From NCBI GenBank assembly GCA_946406115.1, contig OX291544.1:310001-374000 (forward strand): 64,000 nt of DNA, read 5' to 3'. This document shows positions 9,971 through 21,900 of the stretch, in pieces; position 1 is the first letter of the stretch; each line of letters opens with the position of its first letter. The notes beneath the pieces were generated by a model. The model saw nothing but the letters and a program-made list of their open reading frames with translations. It was not told where the DNA came from and did no database searches. Source of the stretch: Apoda limacodes. Its lineage: Eukaryota > Arthropoda > Insecta > Lepidoptera > Limacodidae. The position numbers and the translations under genes were made by a program.

Positions 9971-10494
9971 AAATGTAATTCTTTTTTTATAACGTTGACA
10001 AGTCTAGACCACTATTGTGACTTCAGAGCCAATAAACGGAATTTTTAACCGTCGCGCATCGTGTAAATTCTATCTTTTTAGGTACCCTAACCCACCAAGA
10101 GTATAGGGTTAAGTGGGAAACAGTGGAACTAGGGAAACTCTACAACGAATCTATTTATCTTTTTTCGACTCCTTATAAAAAGTATGTTGTTGTGTAATTT
10201 AAGTAGCTCACATACTGCTATCTTAACATGTATCATCCAGATCATCGGATGCCGTGACACGTGACAAAACTCAAAAAATAGGTTATTTGCTGTTTTTTTT
10301 GTAGCAAAATTGTGTCCAAATTATTACTGAAGTTTTGTTTTTTACTTTAGGTTCTGGTAAGTAAACTTATCTTTTTATAATTTTTTTTAGTTATTTTTTC
10401 CAAAGAAAAAACATGGATGGATTTCAACAAGTGCAATTGTAAGGAACACAAACAGTATACAAAAAATCTGGCATACTTCTTTTGCATTCATATT
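9971..10494. other. No gene recognised
   Basis: AT-rich, with no ORF of note and no repeat match inside the window. Confidence 0.4.
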
Positions 10495-12297
10495 AATGCT
10501 TCATAGACCCCATCGATCCTCCGTCCCTTACGAATTTAGAAGCATCCGTCTGCCGCCTAGCGATGACCGGCCATCAGCCGATCACTATTGCATCGGTTTA
10601 TCTCTCTCCATTAAAAGACTTGCTTCAGTCGCTCTTAAATTTAGGCGATACCGTCATCCTTGCCGGCAACCTAAATTGCAAGCACCGTCGATGGAACTCC
10701 TCAATCACTTCACGGAGTTGACAGGCTAAACTTAGACATCATCGCTCCCTTGACGCCCACTCACTTTTCCCATAACACTCACAATAGCCCTGACGTGCTC
10801 GACATAGCACTTCTAAAGAATGTAAGGCTAAGCTTTCGCTCTATAGAGGTGCTTGACGAACTTGACTCTAGACTAGAACCGTGACGGACTGGGATAAATT
10901 CGGGCAATTACTCAAAAACCCCAGCTCGCCACATCTAGATCGCGTTCCCAGTAACCACCTGACCGCCACCGTTAGCGAGTGCTCAAGACAAGTGCCGGTT
11001 GGCTACCACCACCTAATCCTCCCCAGCACATCAGATCGCTAATGACAGACGCGATTGCGCTCCCACTACCGAAAGCAAAGCTCGCTAAAACGACATACAC
11101 CGCTGTGTAAGAACCGCTGTAGCTGAGCCTGCACCCAACGTTTCGGTGATCTAATGGAGAATATTTCTCCTTCTCATCTTGCTTATTGGTGCCTAGCCAG
11201 AGCTTTGAATTCAGACACTTTCAACTACCTTCCTCCTTAAACTCATCCCAACAATGTTCCTGCGTTCGATTACGACGAAAAAGCGGATTGCCTGACATCC
11301 AGCCTCCAAGCGCAATGTGCCTTAAGCACACCAGTTGTGACACAACCTTTCAATCCCGATCACGTGCAAGATGTAGACGGGGAAGTGGAGCGCAGAACTT
11401 CTTTGCCCCCACAAGATCCTCTACCCCCCGTCACAGTCGACGAAGTCAAACAGGTCATCAAAGACCTACGCCCCTGTTAAGCCCCAGGCGCGGACGGTTT
11501 CACCTTTCTTTCTCAATGGAAGGATGCAATTGTTATAGGCATCCATAAGCCAGGGAAACTCCTTGTCCTCCTACCGCCCTATAAGTTTACTAAAGGCCCT
11601 TGGTAAGCTCTTCGCTCGCCTTCGGAATGCATAATCAATCGACGAGCAGTTCGACTTCCGCGACAAACACTCGTGCGTCCACCAAGTCCTCCGTATCAGG
11701 GAACACATTCTCACTGGCTTCCAACCAGTATTAGGTAAGCCCCGTCACACGGGCGCTGTCTAAGATGTAGCGAAAGCCTTCGACAAAGTCTGGCACAACG
11801 GTTTAATTTATAAACTGTACAACTATCAGTTGCCAGGCCGCCTCGTACTCCTTACGAGATTATTTGTCGAATCGCAGCTTTCGCTATAGAGTCGAAGGAA
11901 TTCTCACTTCTTTTCGTCCCATACAGACAAGTGAGTTGAATCACTAAGAGACTCTAATCCACAATTACCGCTCTAGGCGAATGCTTTCGGAAATGGAGAA
12001 TCGAAATGAATCCCGACAAAAGCTCTGCCGTTCTCTTTACCACTGGCTTCCTCCCGAGACCATCTTCCCTCTCAGTCTTCGGCCGTGCCATTCCTTGGCA
12101 AAACAAAGCCAAATTTCTCGGTGTGATCCTGGATAGGCGTTTAAACTTCCGCGATCACACCAAAATAGTAAGAGACCGAGCCGCTTTTGTCCTCGGTCGG
12201 CTATATCCCATGATAGGCAAGTATAGTAAGATGTCGCTTAGAAATAAGCTGACTCTTTACACCACTTGCATCCGCCCCATACTAGCATACGCTTCTT
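10495..12297 (+). pseudogene. Decayed copy of the 2316-8100 LINE family (ORF2 only)
   Basis: The reading matches ORF2 of the intact element from the endonuclease (PPSLTNLEASVCRLAMTGHQ) to past the RT (RNKLTLYTTCIRPILAYAS). It contains many frameshifts and several deletions; for example, most of the GVPQG to FADD region near 11930 is missing. The longest open part is 12006-12548, covering the SSAVLFTTGFLPRPSSLSVF and KFLGVILDRRLNF thumb segment. It is 5'-truncated and is cut at 12297 by family-B LINE sequence. It cannot encode an active enzyme. Confidence 0.85.
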
Positions 12298-12411
12298 CTA
12301 CCACTAAGGTGGCAAACAAGCTTACGGTCCGCCTGATGGTAACCGGTCACCGTAGCCTATGGACGATTGCAACACCAAGGGTATCACTCGCGCGTTGCCG
12401 ACCCTTCAGAA
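12298..12411 (-). mobile_element. Short 3'-end fragment of family-B LINE
   Basis: The TACCACTAAGGTGGCAAACA, CGGTCCGCCTGATGGTAA and CCTATGGACG blocks recur at 12432-12530 and 50377-50470, and inversely at the end of 56390-56410. On the minus strand this is the extreme 3' end of the family-B LINE. About 112 bp remain. Confidence 0.65.
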
Positions 12412-13773
12412 ATCTTTTTTTTTTAATTTATACCACTAAGGTGGCAAACAAGCACACGGTCCGCCTGATGGTAAGCGGTTACCGTGGCCTATGGACGCTA
12501 GCCAGAAGTATCACTCAAGTAGTTGCCGACCCTTCAAAAATCCGATAACTTCTTTCTTGAAGAACCCCATACTGTAGTCCTTAGAAAAAACCTTGGCAGG
12601 GAGCTCATTCCACAACCCAAGCATTCGCGGGAGGAATTTTCTCTGAAACCACACTGTACGCGACCATTTCGGTTCTAAAGTGTGAGAATGAATTCCCTGT
12701 CGATGGCGAGCGCTGCAATGGTGGAAAGTAGCCGTGGGCATCATTTCGAACAATTCCTCAGAACACAACCCATTGTACAAGCGGTAGAACACACACAGTG
12801 AGGCAAAGTCTCTCCTCAGACTTAAGGGCTCGATACCGCAAGTGAGTTTGGAATCGTCGACAATTCTCACAGCCCGTCGTTGAACCGAGTCAAAAGGGCC
12901 AAGCTGGTATCCGGGTGCACCTGCCCAGAGATGGCAGCAGTACTCCATATGGGCCGAACTTGCGACTTGTAAAGTAACAACCTTTGCCCCGACGTGAAGT
13001 ACTGCTTCGCTCTGTTGAGTACACCAAGTTTTTTGGATGCCAGGTTCACCTTATCTTGTAAATGATCTCGGAACTGAACATCGCTGGAAATTTCGACACC
13101 AAGCATTGGGAATGCTTTTGGAGATGGAGAGGGGAGTGTTCTGGAATTGTGGGACTACAGTAAATGGAGTTTTCTTAGCGGTGAACGCGCACACTTGTGT
13201 CTTTGTAGGGTTGAATCGGACCAAGTTTACCCGTCCCCAGTCAGAGACCTGGGACAGTGTGGTCTCGATTTGAGACAAAAGTTCTCCACGGTTTTCCTCC
13301 ACAACGGAACGAGGGATCTTTGCACGACCCGTGTAAAAAGCGTCTCCAGTACTGTCATCTGCATAGCAATGTATGTTGTTGATGTCCAACATGTCATTGA
13401 TATGCAGTAGAAACAGCGTAGGAGACAGCACAGAGCCTTTCGGGACACGAGCATTATTGTCCATGCTATCAGAGCGACTACCGTCAACGTTCGTATGCGT
13501 CTGCCGGAAAAAAACTAGCTTAGTTATGCACAAACCCTCAGGCACTCCGTAAGATGGCAACTTCGATAGAAGATCCCGGTGCCAGACCCTATCGAATGCC
13601 TTCGCTATGTCAAGGCTACATGCCCAATGCCTCCCCGTGACTCTCAATGGCTAGTGCCCATCGGTGTGTTAGATACACTAGAAGGTCACCAGTCGAGCGA
13701 CCGTGGCGAAAAGGTCACTGAACAGGTCGTGTTCTTCTAGGTATCTTAGAAGCTCTGTGTTAATCACTTCCTA
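12412..13773 (-). pseudogene. Family-B LINE copy 1, RT to 3' end, broken
   Basis: On the minus strand: [20 protein letters not shown] (RT, first Asp), LPSYGVPEGLC, then [20 protein letters not shown], then NIHCYADDSTGDA (active-site YADD). It continues through NLVRFNPTKTQVCAFTAKKT to the C-terminal [20 protein letters not shown]. Frameshifts lie near 12900-13100 and 13530. A T-run at 12411-12423 is the A-tail on the + strand. The 5' end is cut at [18 protein letters not shown] (about 13773). The CR1/Jockey-group placement is tentative. Confidence 0.8.
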
Positions 13774-14722
13774 AGGAAAGAGTAACACAAATGCGAGTTT
13801 TTGAAAGGGCAGGGATAGACTATTGTGGACCGTTTAAGATCAAACATTCAACCAATAAGAAGAAGTATTGTCAGTAAAGCGTACATTTGTGTGTTTGTTT
13901 GTTTTGCCTCGAAAGCAATAAATTTAGAAGTTGTGTCTGACATGACTAGTGACGCCATTATTTCAGCACTGAAACGTTTCACTTCGCGGAGGGGTATACC
14001 TTCAGACATTTACTGTGACAATGCTCAAACATTTAAAAATTTAAAGATAACTTGTTAAGAGAACTCTACAGCCTTCAAAATAGTGACAGTTTTCAACGAA
14101 CAATTACTGACTATGCTTCCAATAGGGGAATCCAATTTCATTATATTCCGGCTTACAGCCCTTTACCAAGGTGGATTGTGGGAGGCAGCTGTAAAATCTG
14201 TCAAGTTTCATGTAAAGAGAGTCTTAGGTGCAAAACTATTCACTTTTGAACAGTTAGTCACACTTACGACTGAAGTTGAAGCGATATTAAATTCTCGTCC
14301 AATTTGCCCAATGTCAAATTACTCGTCAGATTTTAGTATCTTGACGCCCAGTAATTGGTACGTTGTCCATTAGTTTCGATTCCTCAGCAATCTTTATTAA
14401 ACGTTCCAAATAACCGCTTAAAGTTTTGGATGTCCGTTGAACAATTCCGACAACATTTTTGGCAGGCATGGTCAAGGGACTATTTAGTTACTTTGAACAG
14501 AAGAACCAAATGACAAACTACTCAACCGAATATCAAGCTAGGAGGATTAGTATTGCTCAAGGATGATTTGATTCGTCCGCAGTTTTGGCCATTAGGTCGC
14601 GTAGTAAGAATATTTCCAGTCAAGGATTCTAAAGTTAGAATAGATGAAGTCATGACGACAGATAAAAACTGCATTCTAGAGCCTTTTTTTAAAGTAATAT
14701 TTTTGCCAATTGATGTGTAGTT
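13774..14722 (+). pseudogene. BEL/Pao LTR-retrotransposon integrase fragment
   Basis: Split over several frames, it reads [89 protein letters not shown], and after more shifts LIRPQFWPLGRVVRIFP. This order is the integrase core and C-terminus of BEL/Pao Pol: first Asp near DYCGPF, second in the CDNA block, and the Glu in GGLWEAAVK. Protease, RT and RNase H are absent. Frameshifts occur near 13870, 14057 and 14370. The 5' side is cut by the family-B LINE. Confidence 0.8.
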
Positions 14723-15180
14723 TTATTGATATTTTATAGAATTGTTAAGAATTTTGTAATTTAAAGTTCTATATTATGAATAATTTCCAAGTATTTCGAA
14801 TGAATTGTATGTATTGTTTATTATTATTTAAATAAGTAATGCCGTATAATTTAATACCTAATTATTTCATAATTGCATCACTTTAATAATTGTAATTGAT
14901 TATTTATATTTTAATGTGTCTTCTGTTGAAGTATTTTGTTTGAAGTTTAAGTAAGTCAATTTTGTCTGGGTTTCATGCGTGGGCGCAATTATGTCAACGA
15001 CATAAGAACTTTTTGGTTTAAGTATTTTCTTTTAATTGTAACATGCCTTTTTTTACTTGTCAAATGCTTGTCAAGAAATTTTTCCTTACATTTTTCAATA
15101 TATTTATAAATGATTAAATTTCATCTTTTATTCAAATTTAAACCTAGCAGTAATACACACAGGTGACAATGTATGCAAAG
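14723..15180 (+). other. Possible 3' non-coding region and LTR of the BEL/Pao relic
   Basis: This AT-rich non-coding sequence follows the Pol stop. A stretch from about 14966 (TGTCTGGGTTTC) to about 15162 (AATACACACA) has TG...CA ends suitable for an LTR. With only one copy in view this is a guess. Confidence 0.2.
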
Positions 15181-15604
15181 AGTCCCGTCCCCGTCCGGCG
15201 CGTACGACAATTTCGTAGTATTTTTGTAGTATGCGGCCGGACTAAATGTGGTTTCAAAATTAGGGAGCAACGTATTTAAAAGAAACGCACCCACTTACGT
15301 AATATTTGTTTCCTCTATGAACGCACCTACCTAATGTTTAAAAAAAATAAAAAGTAATTTAAATTTCTTAGGTTTGAATATTGTCGTTTTGGAATAGAAT
15401 TATTCATTGTATATTGTAAGTAATTGAGTAGTATACATACAAAGCTGCCGTAGGGGATATTCAATGGTACTTTTTTGCTGGTTGGTTACAAGTGTTTTGA
15501 GGTTAGGTTGTAAATCTTTCCGCTGAGATTACTTTTCTCATCCTTTTTAGTGTTCCGTACCCAAAGGGTGCCAACGGAGACCTATTACTAGCATACGGGT
15601 AAAA

Positions 15605-15965
15605 ATATACAATATCCCCCGCGTATTTAAGGGTTGAAAGTGATGGGGGGAGGGGGGGAGGTGGGGTAGGAGGTACCCCAGAAAAGGAGGGGCCCGGAAC
15701 CCCCCCTTTTCATATAAATTTTTAAAAAATTTAACCTCAAAATGTAGGAACCAACTTCTATCAGGGTTTCCAATTTTCCCTGCGTAATTCAGGGTTGATA
15801 GTGAGGGGGGAAGAGGTAGGTACCCCCGAAAACTAGAGGGCCCGGAACCCCCCCTTTTTTATATATTTTTTTTAAAATTTAACCTCAAAATGTAGAAACC
15901 AACTTTCTTTAGACTATTGAATGGTTAATTAATATACAATTTCCCCTGCGTATTTAAGGGTTGAC
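15605..15965 (+). repeat. Direct repeats of about 165 bp, two full copies plus a partial
   Basis: The unit starts with TATACAATATCCCCCGCGTA, then TTTAAGGGTTGA, a G-rich stretch, GGGCCCGGAACCCCCCCTTT and AACCTCAAAATGTAG. It recurs at about 15605, 15770 and, partly, 15940. G-runs followed by C-runs in each unit could form short hairpins. Related G/C-run sequence appears near 32960-33060. Confidence 0.6.
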
Positions 15966-16111
15966 AAAATTAGCCCCCTCTCCTCCGCAAACTCAATGCA
16001 TTGAGCTTCTGTGCCCAACTGAGAGAAAATCATTCTCCAGTTCCACATAGATCTGAAACAGCAAAAAGTAAGTTATTAGTTTTAAACTAAGATGAACTAT
16101 GACAAATGACT

Positions 16112-16182
16112 GCTTTTGTGGTTTAGTTGGTAGTGCTCCTGCCTACTGAACCGAGGGGTGTGGGTTCGATTCCAGCCCAAAC
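16112..16182 (+). repeat. tRNA-like SINE head (pol III A and B boxes)
   Basis: TGGTTTAGTTGGTAG fits a tRNA A box and GGGTTCGATTCC a B box, at tRNA-like spacing (about 35 bp apart). The sequence outside does not close a proper acceptor stem, so this is a SINE promoter head rather than a functional tRNA gene. The 116-bp array follows it directly, as a SINE body would. Confidence 0.55.
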
Positions 16183-16188
16183 AAACAC

Positions 16189-16590
16189 GGGTAGAAATAA
16201 AAAACAAATAACCACAAACGTTAAGGAAGGAGCTTGCTTCGCTGCACTCCTGCCTTAACCTTCTAACCTAACTCGACTGTCGTTGGGGTGCCCTAACAAG
16301 ATTTCTGGGTAGAAATAAAAAAATAACCACGAACGTTAAGGCAGGAGCTTGCTTCGCTACGCTCCTGCCTGAACCTTCTAACCTAACTCGACTGTCGTTG
16401 GGGTGCCCTCACAAGATTTCTGGGTAGATATAAAAAATAACCACGAACGTTAAGGCAGGAGCTTGCTTCGCTACGCTCCTGCCTTAACCTTCTAACCTAA
16501 CTCGACTGTCGTTGGGGTGCCCTAACAAGATTTCTGGGTAGAAATAAAAAAATAACCATGAACGTTAAGGCAGGAGCTTGCTTGCACTTG
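16189..16590 (+). repeat. 116-bp tandem array, about 3.4 copies
   Basis: Copies begin at about 16189, 16306, 16421 and 16536 with GGGTAGAAATAAAAA. Each holds an inverted repeat, AAGGCAGGAGC...GCTCCTGCCT, followed by CTAACTCGACTGTCGTTGGG. The copies are very alike, which points to recent tandem growth. The array abuts the SINE head. Confidence 0.8.
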
Positions 16591-17050
16591 CACTACACTC
16601 AACTCTTCAGGCGATGCTGTAGAACTCGACGCCATGGTAGTCACACAATTTGTTTTCGACAGGAGTACGTAAAAACGATCTCAACTAAAAATGGCGGCGT
16701 GTTGAGTATTGTTTTACCAAACGCGCGCTATGTTTACTGGTCAATGCGTTTAATGCGGTAATTGCGTAAAAAAACGCGACTAAAAACTAGCATCGCATCA
16801 CTTAAGCAAAAAACAAGCCGTAGGGATTTCATACATGCGACTGATGTAGTCAGACCAAAAAAAAAATTTGCAATTTTGCAATTAATTATCAATTTTCATA
16901 ATTTTATTTCTGAAAAACTACATAATTCCGGGCTCTGAAACTTCGCACAGTTAATATTGAAAACTAGATCTATTAGCGAAAAAATTACGAACACCCAACT
17001 CGACGGGGGATATTGTATATTTTATCCAGCATACTGTAGCGAGTGAAGTA

Positions 17051-19080
17051 TTTTATTTTGTATATGTAGTGTGTAATTAGCTTTAAATTACCCTTTTGCG
17101 TGTTATGTCAAAATCATTGTAAAATTCTATATCCATACATGCATGGAATGCCATACTCATTTATGTCAACAGTCTTTAAATCTGATTTTTAAAAAGATGA
17201 CAGATGGAAAATGATTCAAAGTCAGTCTTTTGGAGATTTTCTCAAAGATAGATGTTTAAAACCAAAATTTGCAATTTTTACCTAAAATAAATAGGAATTA
17301 ATCTTTTTGGAGTGCATCAATTTCTTCGAGAAACAGGAACTAAGGAGATGTAAATTACAAGAGGAACTTACCGCACGAGATTTAATAAGAGAAGGTTTGA
17401 ATTTCTCGATAAAATATCTCAAGGTTGTGGGTTCTACCATAAACCCTCCCAACAGGTACCTAAGTGCATTTATTTGGATAGGTGATTATTGCTATATTGA
17501 TTCTGCGGATTGGTTTTTTTCGCCATATTGATTTTTAATTTCTCAATCTGAAAAGAATGGTAATGGCATAGATTGCTGAAAATTTGGTGAAAATTACATC
17601 ATATTACGATTAATTGATATTTTCGACAATACAGTCGACCCGAAGGAAAAATTACGATACCATCGTCTAGATAGGAAAAAGACGGCAAAACAGATAAATT
17701 CGGAAACTGAATTTATTATGGAATTATAGACTTTCAAATTGTTTATTTGTGAATTAGTGATTGTATATAAAACTAAAAATAAATTGTATTAACGAACCTA
17801 TCTTTTCATTTATCTTTCCCTGGGGAATTGAGTCTTAACAATACGCTTTCTGTCTGTTTGTCCGATCTGAAAGGGATCTATCTTAACAACCGCAGTAGGT
17901 AAAAGCCGTTGGTCGGGGTGTTCAAAAGTTATTTTTCTTGCGCCCCGTTTTAGTTACTCTAACCAAGCCATTTTCACAGAAAACGCTTTATTATGGCGGA
18001 TTACCTCACCAATTATTTAAAAACAGTAAATTTATTTTGCAATTAATGTGTTTAATGCCAGTCAATAAACCACTAGTTAATCTTGCCAGTGACGCCGTGG
18101 TCCATGCTCAAGGCATTATTTTTAAAGGATATCAAAAAGCTTCGCCAATATTCCAACAGGGCTTATGTTTCCCACACTTAGCCTCATAATAGGACGTTGT
18201 TAAACTGTGTGTAGGTAACTAACTTACACGTCAGTGATTACTTATGCCATTTCAGATCTTACCCTCTTATGGTATGTGGATCCTTAAGGAGCCTTGCCTG
18301 TTGGTCGCTCAAGCTTTTGCCGTGTAGGATCATTTGAGAAGGTATAAGTCTTTTAATTTTCGCTAATTTAAAAAAATTAAACACATTGTTATTTGGCAAA
18401 ATACCTTTTAAAAATAACCATTTGTTTAATCCCGTTTTATTATTTTTAAATTACATATGAGATGGTGTCTCCTTGGCTTCCATGCAGCCCCTAAACACCT
18501 GTAATAATCAACATATGTAAACTTTTTTATGTAATTAAAACAAACACACCATTTTTCTATGTATCCTTGCCCCCAATAGTATGTCTAGTTATAAAAGAGG
18601 TAATAATCTACCTACTCCTCTTCCACCACCTCTTTCAAGCTCTCATCCTGCCAAACAATTCTGATTACTTTACTCAGAAGGGACTAGACAACTGGGAGTA
18701 GTTGGGTCAACTTTTTACATTACTTAGAGTGGTGGGTTTAACTATTCATATAAAAAGTGTTTTTGTTTATGACTTGTTGTTGTGTGTTGTACTTTGAACA
18801 TTTGAACGCCTGGTAGTGTTGTAACATATAATAATAAAATATTTGATTTCTTTCAGGTCATTACAAGCATAATGGGCTGCTTTGTTGTAACCACCTGGGA
18901 TTAGTTGACCATTTTTAGGAAGACATGAATATCAAAAAAAGGCCTAGAATTAAAATTTGTGAAATAATCACCTCATCAGTGTTGCAGCAGTAAGATATCC
19001 CACAGCTGAATGTAGGCCTTCTTCATATGTGCAATAGATGATCAATAAATATGTTAAATTTTTATTACTAGTTTTTTTCT
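17051..19080. other. No gene recognised
   Basis: AT-rich sequence with short ORFs lacking recognisable motifs (74 codons at 17307; 83 codons at 17938). A good acceptor-like TTTGATTTCTTTCAG at about 18851-18865 is followed by an open stretch ending at a stop within 16 codons. No matching exon was identified. Confidence 0.35.
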
Positions 19081-19087
19081 AATCCTA

Positions 19088-19800
19088 AAAAGCTAAATAA
19101 TGTTTTTCTTCACACTTAACCGTTGACTGATTTAGATGAAATTTGGTGTGGAGATAGATTGAGTTCTGGGGAAGGACATAGGATAGTTTTAATCCCGAAA
19201 AATTAATAAGTTCCTGTGGAAATAACTAGAACCAAGCTTAAGCGAACTATAGCTTGCTAAAAAAAACTTTATTAGTATAATTAAGGAGCTGACGTATGAA
19301 TCCCACATCGCCGATAACCAAAAGTAGGGTGGGTGGAGCCGCTGTTAAAATTCAATAATTACCAGCAATCCCATTAATACTATAAATGCGAAAGTTTGGT
19401 TGTTTGTTACTCAATCACCTTTCAACCACTGAATGGATCAGGATAAAACTTGGCACAGATATAGGTTAGATCCTGAAATAGGACATAGACATAGGATATT
19501 TTTTATCCCTGAAAATTTAAGTTTCCATAGGAATAACTATAACTTCGTTACTCTATCCTGCTGCAATGGATCATCCAATTAGGCTGCAATTTTGCACACA
19601 GATATTTGAAAATATGAAGGAGGACAAAGGCTATTTTTTTTTTCCCAAAAATTTAACAGTTTTTGCGGGTGTAATTATAACCGAATGCCACAAGCGAACC
19701 ATAGCTGGAGCTGTAGCGGGCTATAACAAACTTTTTTCGTATGATCAAGGAGTTGCTGTAAGAATGCCACGCCAATAACCAAATTTGAAACCACTGGCAA
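19088..19800 (+). repeat. Two Helitron-like lepidopteran repeat fragments in a row
   Basis: 19088-19352 and 19373-19800 both carry the phrase order seen in the complete copy at 38540-38878: TTTGTTACTCAATCAC, a GATGAAA-like then TTGG block, GGACATAGGATA, ATCCCGAAAAATT, AACCAAGCTTAAGCGAACTA, CGCCGATAACC and GTGGAGCCGCTG. They are non-coding and diverged. The call rests on similarity to the copy with Helitron-like ends. Confidence 0.6.
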
Positions 19801-19980
19801 AAGATGGTTTTTCATATAAAATCATAATTTCACCTATTTGTAGATTACTGCCTAAAAGGGAAACGGTTATGATGGACAAACACTGTTTTCACATTAGGGT
19901 TACTTTTTACTTACACATTATTTTAGGATTAATCTGCATCAAATGTCTTGAAACAGTGGGAATAAAATGATAATTTTTAG

Positions 19981-20061
19981 TCAGTAAAGGAGGTTCTGAA
20001 CACTGAAGCCAACATGTTTGACGGAATGGAGGATGATGATGGAGTTGGCAGACAGTCGAGG
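19981..20061 (+). other. Possible unassigned coding exon
   Basis: An 81-bp stretch is open in one frame (27 codons), bounded by TAATTTTTAG before it and GTACTT after it. It reads KEVLNTEANMFDGMEDDDGV, which looks protein-like next to its AT-rich surroundings. The family is not recognised, and no partner exons could be assigned with confidence (a candidate terminal exon starts at about 21179 after TTTTACTGCAG). It could be chance or a gene relic. Confidence 0.2.
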
Positions 20062-20584
20062 GTACTTGTTCAACAGTTTACAGTAACTGTTGTTGTTTGG
20101 AGTTTTTTTTTCATCTAGATGAGAACTTTAGTCATAGTTATTAAATTATTCTGAATATTCAAACAGCATAACTTGCAGGCATGGGTATAGGACAAAAAAA
20201 CAAAAAATTAAAGTACATAATAATAAAAAACTAAACAGGGAAAAATAAAATGTAAGATTTTTTTAACATTAATAGCAGAATACTGTATCACTAAAATTAA
20301 TATTTATGCTTCTAGAGACCAATTTATGTACATAACATTTTGACCGCTGACAATAAATAGATGGATTCATATTGATATTTATTATTAAGATATATAAGAA
20401 AGAATAGTGGTAAGCTCATTCATCTCAACCAGAAGACATCTTTTATTGAATCTAAGTAATAAGTGCACACCCAGCCTGGTGAGTATATCATCCTACATGC
20501 TGGTGACTCTACAAATATTGAAACTCAAAATGGGCTGTTGAATGTAATGTTGTGTTTTTATATTACAAAACGAAAATATATTAT

Positions 20585-20945
20585 TTTTAAAACAGGTGTA
20601 CATAGAATCACTTCACCCAGTGACATAAATCAACCATGGTAAAGTTCACTTGGGTTTGTATGCAATATATAGAAACATGTCCCCTTTCCCTGCACTGCCT
20701 CAATACACTTTTATCACCTGTTTTTCATAAAATCAAATAAAATAATTGTCATAAAAGTATACATAGACAATACATGACATCAACCAGTGGCATAATCTAT
20801 TCATCAACCATAGTAAGGTACACTGGTTTGTATGCAATATAAAGGGTAGCACCCACTTACTTACTGCACCACCTCACCTTGCTCACTGCACCGCCTCAGC
20901 ACACTTAACTGGTTTTTTTCAAAAAGATGTTCTACTTATAGTATT
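20585..20945 (+). repeat. Unclassified dispersed repeat, two copies side by side
   Basis: The copies at about 20585-20745 and 20750-20945 share CATCAACCA then TAGTAA/GGTAAA, TTTGTATGCAATAT, CTGCAC..CCTCA..ACACTT and a CTGTTTTTC-like end. The second continues with ATGTTCTACTTATAGTATT. A third copy is at 27925-28090. No ORF is present. Confidence 0.55.
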
Positions 20946-21724
20946 AAAAATGCAGTAATATTTTGAGATTGTGATATTTATAGAAAAGCATAATATGCCA
21001 ATAAGGAATTAAATGTGGCCTACCGCCCATATAATAGTTAAATATAAAACCATCAGTTAATAGTTAATTGAAATGACCTTCTGTTAATTGACATAAGTTT
21101 AGGAACTTAGTAGTTTAGATTTGTTAAAATGTTTATTAAGATTTTGGCAAATGAATTTAGCATCTTTTACTGCAGATATCCCTTTTGTAACCTATGCTTT
21201 ACAGTACAGTATCTTAACAACATTAGGAAGGAATTCTTACTCGAACTCTATTTTAGATTCTTAATACCTAGTCTTGTAATCCCTTGTTCTAGTTGGGCAG
21301 GGTTCCAATTTACTACAAGTCTTTATAGAGTAATAATATCTCAGTAAACTTTATTATTAATTAATTATTTGAAGAATGGCTATCATTATGGCTAAACCAA
21401 AACATTTCGCCTTCACAAACTACCTAGACTAAGTTTTACACTGACAGAAGTAAAAATCAATAATAGGATTGTTCCGTCTTATTACTAAGTGTCAGAATTG
21501 TTCGCGGTTTACAATCATTAGCTTTTGGTAGCAAATTTTAATACTGACTTTCAGTGTTTCTTTTAAGCGGTTGTGCTACAAAAGATTACTACTTAATTTC
21601 ATATAAATAATTAGCACTGTGTTGAAACAACAAAAATATCAAAATCCTCAAAAATTAACAGACACACACTCAACAATCAAAAATGCAATACTTAATTAAA
21701 ACGGACAGTTGGTGCTATAAAGAT
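20946..21724. other. No gene recognised
   Basis: AT-rich. A 72-codon ORF at 21129 has no motif. A TTTTACTGCAG acceptor-like site at about 21168-21178 precedes about 80 bp open in one frame, and nothing more can be said. Confidence 0.35.
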
Positions 21725-21900
21725 AATAATAATAAAAATAGCCTTTATTCTCTGACCTTACCATTACTTATTATCTATGTAGCTTATACTAAAATTAAGT
21801 CCACAGTCAGGTTGTCCTAAGACATAGGCCTCCTCCAGATTCTTTCACTGGGCTTGGTCTCAAGCAGTCTTCACAGTGCTATAAAAATAATACATTTTGT
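21725..21900 (-). mobile_element. Possible RTE-type LINE 3' end
   Basis: Read on the minus strand it ends in AATAAAGGCTATTTTTATTA with a TTA-type repeat, a common 3' end of RTE-like LINEs. A short open stretch before it reads LEEAYVLGQPDCG, similar in style to the end of an RTE ORF. About 175 bp remain. Confidence 0.4.

Larger units (their letters stand above)
15590..17050. repeat. Composite element with about 30-bp inverted ends
   Basis: The left end near 15590-15620 (GCATACGGGTAAAAATATAC, then AATATCCCCCG) is matched in reverse complement at 16998-17035 (GTATGCTGGATAAAATATAC, then AATATCCCCCG). Between them lie a duplicated GC-rich unit, a tRNA-like SINE head and a 116-bp tandem array. No transposase is present, so it is a non-autonomous element or a composite of several insertions. 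Exact ends and a target duplication could not be fixed. Confidence 0.45.

Noticed and set aside
10085..10120. Telomere-like CCCTAACCCA and GGGTTAAGTGGG words
   Set aside because: Only single words, not a tandem run, and not the insect TTAGG repeat.
16112..16182. Functional tRNA gene
   Set aside because: A and B boxes are present but the ends do not pair as an acceptor stem. The SINE reading is better.
17938..18189. 83-codon ORF as a host gene
   Set aside because: No ATG start, no recognisable domain, no splice partners.
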